Of a stretch of 64,000 bases of DNA, positions 1-10,650 are shown one piece after another. Source of the DNA: Ampelomyces quisqualis. Taxonomy: Eukaryota; Ascomycota; Dothideomycetes; Pleosporales; Phaeosphaeriaceae. Location: the NCBI GenBank assembly GCA_018398575.1, contig JAGTXZ010000024.1:310001-374000 (forward strand), in the 5' to 3' direction. How positions within the stretch are numbered: the first letter of the stretch is position 1; each line of letters opens with the position of its first letter. A model generated the notes under the pieces. The model was not told the origin of the DNA. It worked only from the letters and a program-made list of their open reading frames with translations, and ran no database searches. A program made the position numbers and the translations under genes.

Positions 1-3000
1 TATTGTTAAATTAACCTAGTTCTTTGCGCTACAAGAATTAATAGCCTGTTAATATCTTTTAAATACGCTTCTAATAGTCCTCTCTAAATAGAGTAGACAT
101 ATCTGCCTTGTTTACTTTAATTTTATTATTAAGCAGCTCTATAACAAAGAGTAATTTAGTAGGCAAGTTATCTAGTTTATTATTACCTATTAGAATAGGC
201 ATTTCTTTAAAGAGATAGTTAAGGGAATATAGCAGGTTAGCTTAATAGTAAAGAAGAAAAGCCTACTCTAAATAGCTAATAATCTAACCTTAATAGATTG
301 CAACATTACAGTTACCTAAATTGTTAAATAGTATTTTAGGTTTATCTCTGTTTACTAGTTAATTGCTAGCAGAGGCAAAGGTATTTGTTAAGAGGTCTGC
401 TACTAGTTATGTAGTAAAGAGGTATCTTAATTTACACTAAGGTACTACATAGTGTTGCACTACTAAATAGACGCTAGAACTAGCTAGAACTACGTAATTA
501 GTTTTAGCTAAGACTACTATACGTTTGCAGCAAGAAACTAGAGTAGAGTATAGTTTAACGTAATAACTACAGATTTAAAGGGCTAGAAAACTACTTAAAA
601 CACTATTGTACATAATACTAACCTTCTATAGCTAAAGAATATTATTGCCTATAATATAGGGCACTAGTAATTTGTTAACTACGTAAACCTATCTATATAA
701 TTAGATAACTTTACTATTAACTGCATAAAGAGTAACTAAAAAATCCTAGATAAGATGTTTTACTTGTAACGCTAATAAGCTAACGCTGTTAACGCTTATA
801 ATCTAGTTGCTTTAGAGTTTCTAGAGTAGTGTACGCAAAAAATAGTAGAGCTTACTTTATTAGATTAAGGATACGCTAGCACTAGTATTAGGATAAAATT
901 TAATAGGGATAGTATTAGATGCGTATATATAAGCTTTAGTAGGTTTGTTACAATTAGTAAAGGTTGTAATAAAAATAGTATTAGTAATTAAAATAGTATT
1001 AGTAACTAAGTTGTTAGAAATTAAAGCAAATTCTGCTAAAAGAATTAATATTAGGTTATTAGCTTTAGTAGGTGTTTAAGATAATGTTGCTAAGCTACTA
1101 GTTAACAAAGGAAAAGAAAGATCTAATCTGCTTAAACTATAGATAGCAGAAGTAGCAAGATTAGAGTTACAGCTGTCTATCTAGAGCTCTGTTAGAAGTT
1201 TTCTAACTTAGTAGTAGCTAAAATAGTTTTAGCCCTATTGCTTTAGAGTGTTTAGTTATTAAAATTAACGTCTAATAAATTGTTATCTAATAACTCTCTA
1301 AAGAAGAATAATATTATATTAGCTAGAAACGTAACGCGCTTCTAGAATTTTAGCTAAGTAAGACAAAGATTGTTATAATGCTTGCCTTTGCAGTAAGTGT
1401 AAGAGTATTTTAACAGGCGCAGAGCGTAGGCTAGAGTAATAGCTCTTAGAATAACAGTAGTAGGTGCTGCAGCACGTAGCATAATATAGTTAGAGGTCTT
1501 CTTAGGTAATAGGGTGTTACTCTCTTGCTTGCAGTCGCGTTAAGCTGCTTGTTAGTTCTAAGCAAATTGCCTTGCAATAGATTTAAACTTATGTTAGGCC
1601 TAAGTGCGCTAACCTTCTTACGCTTGCTAATATAAGTTTTCTTTCTAGTAACACTTATTAACAAAAGTTTCTATTGTTATATTAGCGTAAATAGATACTA
1701 ATGCTATAAGTAGTAGGTTAAGGTCTAACTAGATCTTGTAGATTATTATAATCTCTTAAGTAATAGGATTATAGCTAGCGTTATACAGTAAAGTCTACTT
1801 CTTAGTAATATAATCTCTAACTAATAACTTCTAGTTAAAGTAATACTTTAGAGCATTAGCTTTCTACTTAGCGCTAATAATATTGCGCTAAAAGTAGTAA
1901 CAAAGCAAATTAATCTACGTATTAACGCTTGTTATTATACGTTTATGCTCTAGCTTAGACAATAACGCATACTACTCTAGGGCTTAGCCTTTTATATATA
2001 GTAGAAGAACTTCTAGTACTCTAGAGAAACTATACTAATTAACCTATAAGCTAATCTGTTAGGCATATAGGTAAATACTAGTAGTACTATTATAGGTGCC
2101 TATTTTGTTAGGCTTTAGGTAGCAACTGTTTGCTAGTTTAGGAGTGCAAGATTTATTAAAGCTGTCCTGTTAGTAGTAGTAGCAACGCTATCTATCCTAT
2201 CTTTAATTACGCAGTTAATAACAAGACTATCTACTATCTAAAGACAAGCTGCTTAAAGATAGGTCCTTTAGGTAATAGTAGGTAGCAGTTTAATTTGCGC
2301 GTAATACTCCTAGCATACTGTACTACTAAGGTAGAGGTTAATATCTAGAAGCAAGCGTATTATAATAAGATTCTTAAGCGCGTTAGTGCTTAGGCTAATA
2401 TTAAGGTAGAGAGAAGTCTTAGAGTATCTTTTTAGTCTCTTCTAAGTAATAAGGCAGTCTAGCATATTGTTAAGACGCAGGTTGCTTAGAATACTTATGT
2501 TAGGCAAATAGTAGTATAGCTGCCTATAGAGGATTAGGTAGAGGCACAGCTTGCTAAGGTTACGCTAGCAGGTTATTTACCTTATCTACATCTTTAGTAG
2601 AACCTCTTATAAAGTAGTTTTGCTAAAACTTAAGATTATCTAAGTTTAGACTATTACCCTCTAAGTACTTAACAGTATAATAGTAGTTCTCTTTGCAGTA
2701 AGTATAGAATATTAAGTAACCTACTATATTAGCTGCTGCTTACTATGCTTTAGTAAAGAGGACAAGTGCTCTAAAGATAAGTAGGACTTTTTCTTCTACT
2801 TGTTGTTAGATAACTTCTAAGATAATAAGAGCATCTTGTTAGTATTAATTCTTAGAATAGGTTAATAGGCGTTTAGGCGCAAGTACTAGCGCTAGTAGTA
2901 GTATAAAGCCTAAGTTTTAAGCTATAACAGGTAGGCGTAGCACACGTAAGCTTAAGCGTAGTAGGTTAAAGAAGTATACTGTAGAGTTAGCAGTAGCAGA

Positions 3001-4163
3001 GTTAGTTATAGATAACGCTCTAGTTAGAATGCTAGTATTAGGCTCTAAAGACTGTTCTAACGCTAACAGCCTTAGCTACAAGTTAAAAAACTAGCTAAGT
3101 ATAGAGTAAATTATAAACAGGTTATTAACAGGAGACTATTGTACTAGTAGTAACTATATAGGAGATAGTTAACAAAAGAGAGTAAAGGAATGTTAACAAA
3201 GAGAAGTAGAGGCGTAATAAAAAGAAAAAGAAGGTATTTAAAAGACACAGGGCAGGCTTAAGAAAGCTAGATCTATACTTTCTAACAGGTTTGCTTCTAA
3301 CAGTAGTAATTGCCCGCTTTAGTTAGTAACCTTAGATGCACTAGCTACTCCTAGGTTAGGTACACTAGCTACTTCTAGTTCTAGTTTGTTCTAAACTAAG
3401 CTAGCCTAAGTGCCTCTTATAGATAACGTAAGATTTCTTTTCTTTTCTTGTTATGTTTGTGTACGCTATAATTAACGCAGCTAGCTTAATATAGTCTAGT
3501 TAGTTGCTACTAAAGCTAAGTAACAGGTTCTTTGCAAAGATAATAGGCGCAATAAAGTTATTTTGTCTAAGTTAATATCTAGTCCTTTAAGCTCTTAGCT
3601 ACTTACTTATTTCTTAGAGAGTATATATAATAGGTTTGTAGCGCAATTACAAGTCTCTTATAAGCCTTACTATTAGATAAAGCTATAGTTTTAGGCAGTT
3701 AGTAAGCTAAATATACTAAAGAACTATAGGTAGTTATTAATTGCTAGGTTTTATATGTGTATAAGGTAGGAGATTAAAGGTTAAAAGTTAAAGCTGCAGT
3801 TTAGGCAAATAGGCTAGGCCTATAAGCACCTAGTGTTAATTGTAGGTAGCTACACGCGCAATGCAGAGTAGAGAAAGCACTACATAATACAGATTAAGGG
3901 TAGCTACTGTTGCAGTGCAGAGTAGAAAGGCTAATAATTGCTTACTAGGCTTAGGCGCGTAATACAAAACTAGGAGGACAGCTACACGCGCAATGCAGAG
4001 CAGAGCAAAAGTTTTTAGCTACTAGATGCTATAGCTAAAGCCTAAAAGATAGCAAAGGTGTGTTGTATTGTAATTGTATTAGTTAGAGTTAAGAGTCTTA
4101 TAAGTGAGGCGGCTTAAGCTATCTACAGGCAGGCACTGCTAAGGCACTAAGCTAAAATAGGAG
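1..4163. repeat. AT-rich, RIP-degraded repeat block (left edge outside window)
   Basis: The stretch is rich in TA dinucleotides and poor in CA/TG, and no frame stays open beyond about 70 codons. Its composition changes abruptly near 4163, where normal-composition sequence starts. An ancestral coding frame is still visible on the + strand from roughly 2130 to 3460: around 3160-3450 a Gln/Lys/Arg-rich, probably coiled-coil stretch followed by a Ser/Thr-rich tail reads through with stops only where Gln or Trp codons would have stood. I could not assign this frame to a transposon family. No LTR or terminal inverted repeat pair was found, and the element may continue beyond the left edge. It is probably one or more transposons inactivated by RIP. 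Confidence 0.75.
3848..4005. repeat. Pair of 26-bp direct repeats
   Basis: A 26-bp sequence beginning AGCTACACGCGCAATGCAGA occurs at 3848-3873 and again at 3980-4005 with one T/C difference. A weaker relative (TGCAGTGCAGAGTAGA) lies between them near 3911. The repeats sit 150-300 bp inside the right end of the AT-rich block, so they may be subterminal repeats of the element that forms its edge. Function unknown. Confidence 0.5.
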
Positions 4164-4164
4164 A

Positions 4165-4440
4165 TCCTTCATGGAAACTCCATATCTGATCTGTTCCATA
4201 GCAATGTCTAGGCGGCGGGCTACAGTCTGTTAGTTTAGTAGATTCTGCCGTACGATAGATACACATACAATTATTCCGCTCAGAATGCAAAGTGAATAAG
4301 ATGTTGCGAACATCGCTACAGCCTAGGAGAAGAATGTTACCCCACTCTTCCTGTGCTAGATTCCGTGTAAAACATGTTGCAGGCGTGTTGCCTACAGGGT
4401 AGAAGAATTTGAGGATGTTGAGAGGAACTGGAACGAACAT
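4165..4440 (-). pseudogene. Truncated 5' part of a DUF4470-domain gene
   Basis: The minus-strand frame starts at an ATG at 4440 and encodes a run with PVGNTPATCFTRNL and NILLLGCSDVRNILFTLHSE. This resembles the start of the DUF4470 domain found in fungal proteins that often carry MYND zinc fingers (typical form: LGNTP..LT.DL...ADILLLGCGD.RNILFT). A likely intron runs from 4268 to 4220 (donor GTATGT, ACTAAAC/CTAAC branch region, TAG acceptor, 49 nt). Splicing it out gives a short continuation with the residues RRLDI, also expected in this family. The gene then ends at the edge of the AT-rich block near 4163, so most of the protein is missing. I read it as a gene cut by insertion or deletion at the repeat boundary. 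The family call comes from memory of the motif and is moderately sure. Confidence 0.55.
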
Positions 4441-4889
4441 GGCGATAATGAAGGAAATCTTTGGCTATCGTCTCCGTGGCTTGGAACACTCCTGAAAGAG
4501 GGTGAATGACGGCCAAGGGAGATGTGATTTAAGGATATCCTATGGTTTGCTGGAAAAACGCCCTCGGTTATTGAGCCAATAGACTGTTTTGCATCGCCCC
4601 TGATATCGGCCGTGCAGGCCTTGTCCTGACCAACTAACTAACCTCCGGTTGGCTTATAGGGTGGGTAGCACGGCTTCAAACCAGGCAGATATATGGCAGG
4701 TGATTGATCTAGCAAACGAAAGGCGTTTTCCAGTAGACTATGGGATAGCATCTGAGCATTACACAGTATTAGGGTCGCCTCGAGTATTTTCCAGCCAGTA
4801 ACAGTTGAACACGTCCTTGTAGAATGAGTCTGTTTGGATGCGTGCTTTATATGCATACACTAGTAGCCGTTTATTGACACTGCGTCTAC
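4441..4889. other. No gene recognised
   Basis: This holds the upstream region of the DUF4470 fragment and further sequence of normal composition. A 72-codon minus frame at 4638-4856 has no recognisable family and no splice-extended neighbours. It may belong to the downstream part of the decayed transposase next to it, but I see no motif that proves this. Confidence 0.4.
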
Positions 4890-5620
4890 CATGCACTCGG
4901 TCCACCCGCACTCTGAAGGAAAAGCTTATTAAATTCTTCAGCTCTAGTGCGACACATCGCTTTCAGCAGTGTTATTGAGACCCAATTAGGAATAGGGTAC
5001 GCAGCCCAATTAGGTTAATGGGTTTTATTGGGCTAGATTATCATAGGATTTAGACATGTTCCGCTCGCGAAAACACATTCAACAGCACTTACCATGGAAG
5101 TCTATGGTACGCTTGACGCGTGCACCGCTATAAGCGTGCGTAGCGTCCTTACGTACTAAGAATTTTACGGAATTTAGCTACTTAGGATAAAGTCTCATCC
5201 ATATTAATTATAAACGTTATGTGGAAGGGCATGTGGCTTATGTAGCACCAGTCCAATGTCCTCGAATCAAGATGTTGAACCAGTTCCAATCCTGCGGCCT
5301 GTTCTTCTTCGCTGCAATCTCTGTACGGTGTTTATCGAATGCCTTAGCCCAGTTCAAGCTGGGCGGCTTGAGTGGCCTGTCCGCTGGGGGGGATACATGT
5401 GTCATCCGCACAGGTGTTCCGAAAGTCTTTTGTTGTAGCAGGAACTCAGCAAAGGCATTCGCATCGCACAGGGTGAGGTAGCGCTGTTTTTGGGCTTTGG
5501 CATGCATCGATTCCGCTCGTTTTGCGATGACCGAGAGTAGAAAGAGCAACTTTGACATGTGCGGCTCGAGCCGCGGGGGTAGGGAAAAGCTTCAATCAAT
5601 GCTCGAGTGGCTGGATCCAT
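4890..5620 (-). pseudogene. Decayed pogo/Fot-type (Tc1-mariner superfamily) transposase
   Basis: The frame opens at the ATG at 5620 (MDPATRALIEAFPYPRGSS), as in pogo-like transposases of Pleosporales. In another frame (about 5240-5558) it continues with the DNA-binding region: a PVRM stretch, then RPLKPPSLNWAKAF and a DWNWFN segment. After more frame shifts, the first catalytic motif of the DDE domain is legible (NMDET near 5195), then a CTRVKRT segment, then NPMIIWP near 5025. Known family members have these motifs in this order: HTH and CENP-B-type domains, then DDE with N-[MF]-DET, ARVKRT and MIIWP. At least three frame changes and several stops separate them. The rest of the DDE domain was not found. 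The relic lies 30 bp from the MITE at 5650. It is an old, inactive copy. Confidence 0.7.
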
Positions 5621-5649
5621 AGTGATTAGTTCACTGCCGTCCTAATTGT

Positions 5650-6203
5650 CAGATCCCGCAACAAACAAATATGAATCAAATATTTGTTTGGGTTTGTTTG
5701 GTTGTAACCAAACAAGCAAATTTAATATAGGCAGCTGTTTTTACTAAACAAACCAATAAAGAGATTGTGATATTTGCAAATATTCGCAAATATTTAGTGC
5801 TTTAATATATAGTCGCGTTTTGGCCAAGTTTTAGCATTGTAATTGCGTTAAACTTACTCCGTACCCTTGATAACGCAAGACCCAGCAAGATCTAGTCATG
5901 TAACTTAGTTACTGTCCTGGTTAACAACAACAGCAGCAACAGTACTATTAGTAGCAACCAGCTTTATATATAAACCTAGCTAGAGGACAATTAAAGCAAC
6001 GCGTAAGGCGTCTGGCAGCCGCTTGCTAATTAAAACACCAAAAATGGAGCGCTAAGATTTGTATACTAAATATTTGTTAAATAACTAAATATACAACTCT
6101 AAAACACGAAACAAACAAACAAATATAGCCTAGCTGCTAAGCTTTACCAAACAAATCAAATGTGGGTGCCATATTTGATTTGATTTGTTTGTTACAGGCT
6201 CTG
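5650..6203. mobile_element. 554-bp non-autonomous hAT element (MITE), family of hAT-A
   Basis: The ends form an imperfect terminal inverted repeat: left CAGATCCCGCAACAAACAAA, right (reverse complement) CAGAGCCTGTAACAAACAAA. A perfect 8-bp direct repeat CTAATTGT flanks the element (5642-5649 and 6204-6211), the TSD length of hAT transposons. Both arms resemble the ends of the large block at 10659-47499, in inverted order: 5650-5870 matches the right end of the block and 5940-6203 matches its left end, including a shared segment around the sequence CGCGTAAGGCGTCT. No coding capacity is seen. It is best explained as an internally deleted relative of hAT-A mobilised by the hAT-A transposase. Its coding and flanking sequence is much less RIP-altered than the large block. 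Confidence 0.85.
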
Positions 6204-6211
6204 CTAATTGT

Positions 6212-6693
6212 AGGGAGAAAGAGAGGAACACAGCTCAGCGTGTGCCCGCGTGTGCCAGGACGTGCCTGTGCGAGGTTGTGCAAAGCGTTGCAGACAAAGA
6301 GACTTGATACATTGCTATTTACGGATTGGACACGAAGACCAAACCAGACAAACTGAACAAACAAATTCTAATGCGCCACAGAGGTGTGAGTGCCAGGTTT
6401 CGATTCAGTAAGTCACACGGTCGCTAATGAACATGAAGGAGCACTAATCGTCATTTGGCTCACACTTTGTGCCGTGACGGGACTTCAACTCCTGCACGGA
6501 AAGTAATCTGACATAGAACCTACAATGAAATTTCGTAAGCAGGTAACAAGCAAAACTGATCCAAGAATAGCGTAAATTGTGTAGGTTGAGGGTAAATGCA
6601 ATGCTGCACTGACTTGCTAGATGACTTGAAATTCCCAGAGAAATCTTCGCTTAACTTCCAAGTATGGTCTGCAACGAGCACAACAGTTTCAGA
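6212..6693. other. Intergenic, nothing recognised
   Basis: Sequence between the MITE and the 3' end of the single-pass membrane protein gene. Frames at 6137-6364 on both strands run across the end of the MITE and are chance readings. No RNA gene or repeat seen. Confidence 0.4.
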
Positions 6694-7680
6694 CTAATGA
6701 GTCCGGCCGTTCCCAATAAACCTATTTGGAGATGAAAGAGGCGAGATGTTCTCAAGATCAACGATGTCGAAGCTGTGACCTATATGTGACACCGAAGGAT
6801 CGGACAGGGAATGTCGCTGCGATGGCGTCGCGGCAATTGGATATGCCCGCACACTACCCTGGCGGGCTACCAAATGTGTTGGCGGTTGAAAGAATTGATG
6901 CAATTTGCTGGAGTGCTGAGTATGGTACTCAGCAGCCATGACATTGCCTTGATGCATCATTTCGCTCATGTCAGCTGGAGTTAGCACTGAAGCTTGCGCA
7001 TCAAACGTGGCAGTGCGCCTATTTCGGTCCTTACGCCGCTGCAGAGCATCATTTATCACGTCTTGCGTGGCAGACTTGTTTCCAGAGTGAGCTTTACCCT
7101 TTTCCGCTTGAGATCGCTTACTGTCATAGCGGTTCTTACGACGGCCGAAGGCAATGAGAAGTACTACCAACAAGATGAATGCCAATGCACCGAATAAGCC
7201 ACCTGCAATCGCGATTTGGTTGGTAGACTCTTCCTTGTACATTTGGGAGGCAACGGTGGTTTCTGGAGATGGTCCTCGTGTGCTCGTGTGAACCAGTCCA
7301 GCATCTGAGGTATGGCGAGACTCCCCAACGAGCGATTTTGGGACTATAATTTCACTGGTAGGAACACCAGGGGTAGCAGTTACCATGGAAGTGACCTGAA
7401 CTCGAAGAGTTCGAGGGCCTTGCGGTGTAGTGAACGAGTCTGTACCAGGAAGAATACCGAACATCATTGAAGCGGATGGAGGCAATACGACAGAGATGGA
7501 CACTGGAGGTGCGCCGCTACCCGAAGTAGCGTTCTTCTGTTGAGACATGATTTTCGCAGTGCTAGAGATCTTCACAGAAAGTGTCGCACTTGACTTTTCG
7601 GGAACTGCAGATCCTGTGACTTGCGGTCCCGTAGATGCTGGAGAAGGCCAGAGAAACCCAGAAAGAGTAGGTATTGACAT
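6694..7680 (-). CDS. Single-pass membrane protein with Ser/Thr-rich ectodomain
   Basis: From the ATG at 7680 the frame gives about 328 residues. The N-terminal 150 residues are rich in Ser, Thr and Pro, as in mucin-like surface proteins. One clear membrane helix follows at about 156-178 (AIAGGLFGALAFILLVVLLI) with a positive stop-transfer stretch (GRRKNRYDSKR), then a cytoplasmic tail of about 150 residues. No signal peptide lies at this start, and the frame is open upstream to a TAG at about 7750 whose TAG, preceded by a CACTAAC branch site near 7790, would serve as a 3' splice site. One or more upstream exons, probably carrying the signal peptide and a Cys-rich domain, are therefore likely between 7870 and 8113. 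Cys-rich peptides are visible there (EDTPCCCL, CGRNQVFATRGLIRF) but I could not fix the splice sites. The layout resembles fungal cell-surface sensor-like proteins. Function unknown. Confidence 0.7.
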   Translation of the reverse strand: MSIPTLSGFLWPSPASTGPQVTGSAVPEKSSATLSVKISSTAKIMSQQKNATSGSGAPPVSISVVLPPSASMMFGILPGTDSFTTPQGPRTLRVQVTSMVTATPGVPTSEIIVPKSLVGESRHTSDAGLVHTSTRGPSPETTVASQMYKEESTNQIAIAGGLFGALAFILLVVLLIAFGRRKNRYDSKRSQAEKGKAHSGNKSATQDVINDALQRRKDRNRRTATFDAQASVLTPADMSEMMHQGNVMAAEYHTQHSSKLHQFFQPPTHLVARQGSVRAYPIAATPSQRHSLSDPSVSHIGHSFDIVDLENISPLSSPNRFIGNGRTH

Positions 7681-7869
7681 GCTGATAGGAGTTAGAGAAG
7701 CTGGGTCGTCCAGAGATCTCAGGAATAACAAGTCGAAAGTGAAATTTGTCTAGCCTGTCGTTTGCTGTGTAGTGCGTATGGGAAGAATTGTTAGTGAACT
7801 GTCGATTGTTGTTAGAGTACGTTATAACCAAATCGGCAGATAATTCACAAATGCACAACATACATTGTT

Positions 7870-8113
7870 TGTGAAAAGTACGAAACAAATCTCTCATGTG
7901 AAAGGGACATTGTAATAGCCATATCGTACAAATCCTGCTCATGAAAGTCCATGCGTCCTTGGATTGAGACATTGTGAAGCGAATGAGACCTCTCGTCGCA
8001 AAGACTTGGTTTCTACCACATGATTTAGTAATCGGTAGACAGCAACATGGCGTATCTTCGCAGATAAGATCTGTAACAAAATCTTGGTGAAAGAAGGTAC
8101 TATGCTTGTACAT
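7870..8113 (-). other. Possible 5' exon(s) of the single-pass membrane protein gene
   Basis: The minus strand encodes a Cys-rich stretch (DTPCCCLPITKSCGRNQVF, then ATRGLIRFTMSQSKDAW). It recalls the N-terminal Cys-rich domains of fungal mucin-like single-pass proteins, which often read CC..C..N.....RG.CTD..W. A plausible donor, GTATGT, lies at about 7865 and the candidate acceptor at about 7751. The exact exon structure is not resolved, and this could be 5' untranslated sequence. Confidence 0.3.
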
Positions 8114-8217
8114 GGTAAGGAATATAATATGTTCCTCCTGTGTAGATGAAACTACATTGGAATTTCGGCTGTACTGCCAGGGCGGCTCTCCGTCGTGAGA
8201 CCCTACTTCATGTGCAT

Positions 8218-9025
8218 GAGCTAAGCCAATTGAACCATTTTACATTTCCTCATCTTTTCGCGCACATTTTCTGGCCATAATCAGGGTCTCTCTTGTTTTC
8301 TTCTACCTCGAAATCTTCACAACGCGACAATTTCGGCTCTCCGCACATGCAGTCCTAGCTTACATTGTCGTCAATAGCCTTGTGATCTTCCTTCTCACAA
8401 TCATCTCTTACATGCCATTGTCTGTCCTTTGGAACCGTAATCAGCCTGGAAAATGTCTCAATATCCAGGCACTCGCAAACGTCAACTGCACGTCTGCCAT
8501 CATTCAAGACCTCATGCTCTTGATAATCCCATTGGTCTTCATTCAGCGCCCTTAGATGAAGCGGTACCGCAACATCGCTGTTGACGTGATGTTTTATATT
8601 GGCACTTTGGCTGCGTAGCAGCCATCATTCGAATCCGAACGCTCCTTGGCTTCAAAAGGACCATTGATCTTACATGGGACTATGTCCCGGTTACTATTTT
8701 GACCAATTAGAGCTCCTAGCTGGGTGTGCATGCGTATCACTGCCATCTATCCAGATACTCTTGGTCACAATTCTTCCCAAAGATGTCAATTAGTTCTTCT
8801 GACTCGTTAAGCGGTCGTCACGGAATCAAAGTAATCCGTCATCAAAGCGTACTCAACAGCGCGAGCGGAGGAAGCCTTCTTCAGGGATCTCAGGCCTTAC
8901 TAAAAGTGCCCACGAGTCGAGCTCCAGAAATAATAAAGGTAGCCTCTGGTCGCGTCACTCGACAGTCCCTCGAGGTCCACATCTCTCCCGTAGCAGCCCC
9001 CAACAACGGCAGGTGTCAGCTCTGA
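8218..9025 (+). pseudogene. Decayed SAT4/Pth11-like seven-helix membrane protein
   Basis: From about 8225 the + strand reads FLAIIRVSLVFFYLEIF, then membrane helices around IVVNSLVIFLLTIISYMPLS, the family signature VLWNRNQPGKCLN, a helix with AIIQDLMLLIIPLVFI, and VDVMFYIGTLA. This is the order seen in the fungal rhodopsin-like domain of SAT4 and Pth11-related proteins. The frame has a TAG at the expected Gln after QRP (about 8551). A one-base frame shift near 8618 then moves the expected TIVRI..LLGFKRTIDLTWDYV segment into another frame, and a TAG follows at about 8708. The C-terminal Ser-rich tail is open at 8726-9025. The first three helices are not recognisable upstream. The gene is broken in at least three places and is unlikely to make a receptor. 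Confidence 0.75.
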
Positions 9026-9503
9026 TCGATCACTCCAATTACAATGTCGCTGTAACACGACCACCTTTTTAGATAAGCGCCTCGATCTAGGTCACGAACA
9101 AGCCCAGCTTCTGAAAGTGGCCAGATCAAGTGACACGGCAACAAGGCATTCGTTAAGGAGCCACAGCAGTTGAGACAGCCAAATCACTGCGCTACCGCCG
9201 ATTGGAAATATCTGTTGTCTGCCGGAGGGTTCCACTTTGGATGTCGACGTTGGTAAGGGCTTCATGGGGTTAGGTCACAAGTGGAGCAGATTCTGATCAT
9301 ATGTGATTGTTTATAAATTACTGGCCAGTCACTGAATACCTGCTCAAAGTATTACCTTGCCTAGAAATAAACCTCCATTCGGCAGGGCTGGTAACATACT
9401 CCAATGAACTATAATCTATTACGTTTGATTCAAAAAATTGCATGCTTCTCAACTGTGCGACAGGGAAAGTTTACAAAAGAGAAACAGGAGAGCTTCAATC
9501 CTC
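9026..9503. other. Intergenic, nothing recognised
   Basis: Normal-composition sequence between the SAT4-like pseudogene and the 3' end of the LURP-one-like gene. No open frame above 60 codons and no repeat noticed. Confidence 0.4.
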
Positions 9504-10162
9504 CTAAGTAGCCGCGGATATGGCCGCCTTGTTATCTTGCCTCTGCTTGTCCGCCCTAATCCAGTTCACACCCAGCGCTAACAAGATATCCATTCCCGGC
9601 GCAACACTGATGAGGTCCACTCGATGGATGTGTTTCCACTCCTCGTGGCGCGACATAGTAGCAGCTGGTTGGCCATTGACCAGGATACCTTTGTCTGCAC
9701 CCTGTACTTTGTTCTGTACAAGAACGTGATTTGACGCCACAGCTTTATCGCTGATCTGCAACTCTGCTTGTTGTTAGCTCAGGCTACCTTGTCGAGGAAC
9801 TCCATCAACGCACGGTACTCGGTTTTGGTTAGGCTCGACTTTAGCTTCAAGTGCCAAATTTCATTTCCATCGCCTCTCATGCCATGATACTCGGTGCCAC
9901 TCCATGTGTGTGTCTGTTTTACAATCCGCATCACTTCTTGGCCTTGCATTGTCTTGAAGCTGATTTGTTTTCTCTTCTGTTCGATGATTTCGAGAAATGG
10001 GGCAAGTGCTTCGCCGCTAGGTGATGCGTAGGAGATGAGGTATGAGGCTTTGTCCGACCAGGAGTCGCGGCCTTTGGCAACGAAAATTTCAGGCTTTGTT
10101 GCGATGAAGCCAGGATATATGTTGAGGCCGGGCTGTGGTAAAGGTGCAAGACGCAGTGTCAT
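9504..10162 (-). CDS. LURP-one-related / tubby C-terminal-like protein
   Basis: Two minus-strand frames join through one intron at 9813-9767 (47 nt, donor GTGCGT, GCTAAC branch, AAG acceptor). Splicing restores a single frame and gives 203 residues from the ATG at 10162. The N-terminus (LAPLPQPGLNIYPGFIATKP) matches the LPQP..I.P.FI.T.P opening of fungal LURP-one-like proteins. The middle has KTMQGQEVMRIVKQ, and the end has VDLISVAPGMDILLAL, like the V.VAPGVD.AL.AA strand-helix that closes the tubby-like barrel. Known members are cytosolic and may act in membrane or phosphoinositide binding or defence responses; the biochemical role in fungi is unknown. The gene seems intact although it lies 490 bp from the AT-rich block. 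Confidence 0.75.
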
Positions 10163-10650
10163 GGTTACGTTTGTTGGCTTTGTTGTGGTAGGATGGCGAT
10201 GTTGTTGCAGTCTCGCGGAAGTGCAGGATGTGCGAATTGTGGTATTCGATCATTCTTCGCGGCGCAACGCCAAACCTTTTATACAATTATCTATAATCTA
10301 TCGCTTCAGAACTTGTTTCCCATTTTGGTATCGATTGAACGTGCGACGTCAGTAGCGTTGCTGCGCATCCTACCTATGTAGGTAATGCCGCTTACTGAAC
10401 CAATCAAATTGTCTAGGCATACGAGGCTATGCATTTTTACCTAACCAAACTCAGCATACCAGCCGGCCAAGCCTTTTCGAAGCCTTGCTGGAGTTCCTAA
10501 TTTAGCACGACACAGTAAGATGACAACTTCGCAACAGGCACAGGGTATCGTGAGACGAAGACGAGCTGAAGAGACAGTGATAGCGCCACTGTTCAGCGAT
10601 TTCTCACCCTCAAATCCAAACGACTGCATGCTCCTGCTTCATGCACATGA
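10163..10650. other. Gap next to hAT-A; one short frame of doubtful value
   Basis: A + frame from an ATG at 10520 runs into hAT-A. At the pre-insertion site (joining across one TSD copy) it would end after 55 codons, so it looks like chance rather than a gene destroyed by the insertion. The upstream half (10163-10440) is probably the promoter of the LURP-one-like gene. Nothing else recognised. Confidence 0.35.

Noticed and set aside
1446..1664. 72-codon minus frame in the left block
   Set aside because: Isolated frame in RIP-degraded sequence without motif or neighbours.
3848..4005. CRISPR-like array
   Set aside because: Only two copies of the repeat, 106 bp apart, with a eukaryotic setting.
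7562..8113. 183-codon minus frame overlapping the membrane protein gene
   Set aside because: Its 3' half overlaps the supported frame in another phase; only its 5' third, with Cys-rich text, is kept as a possible exon.
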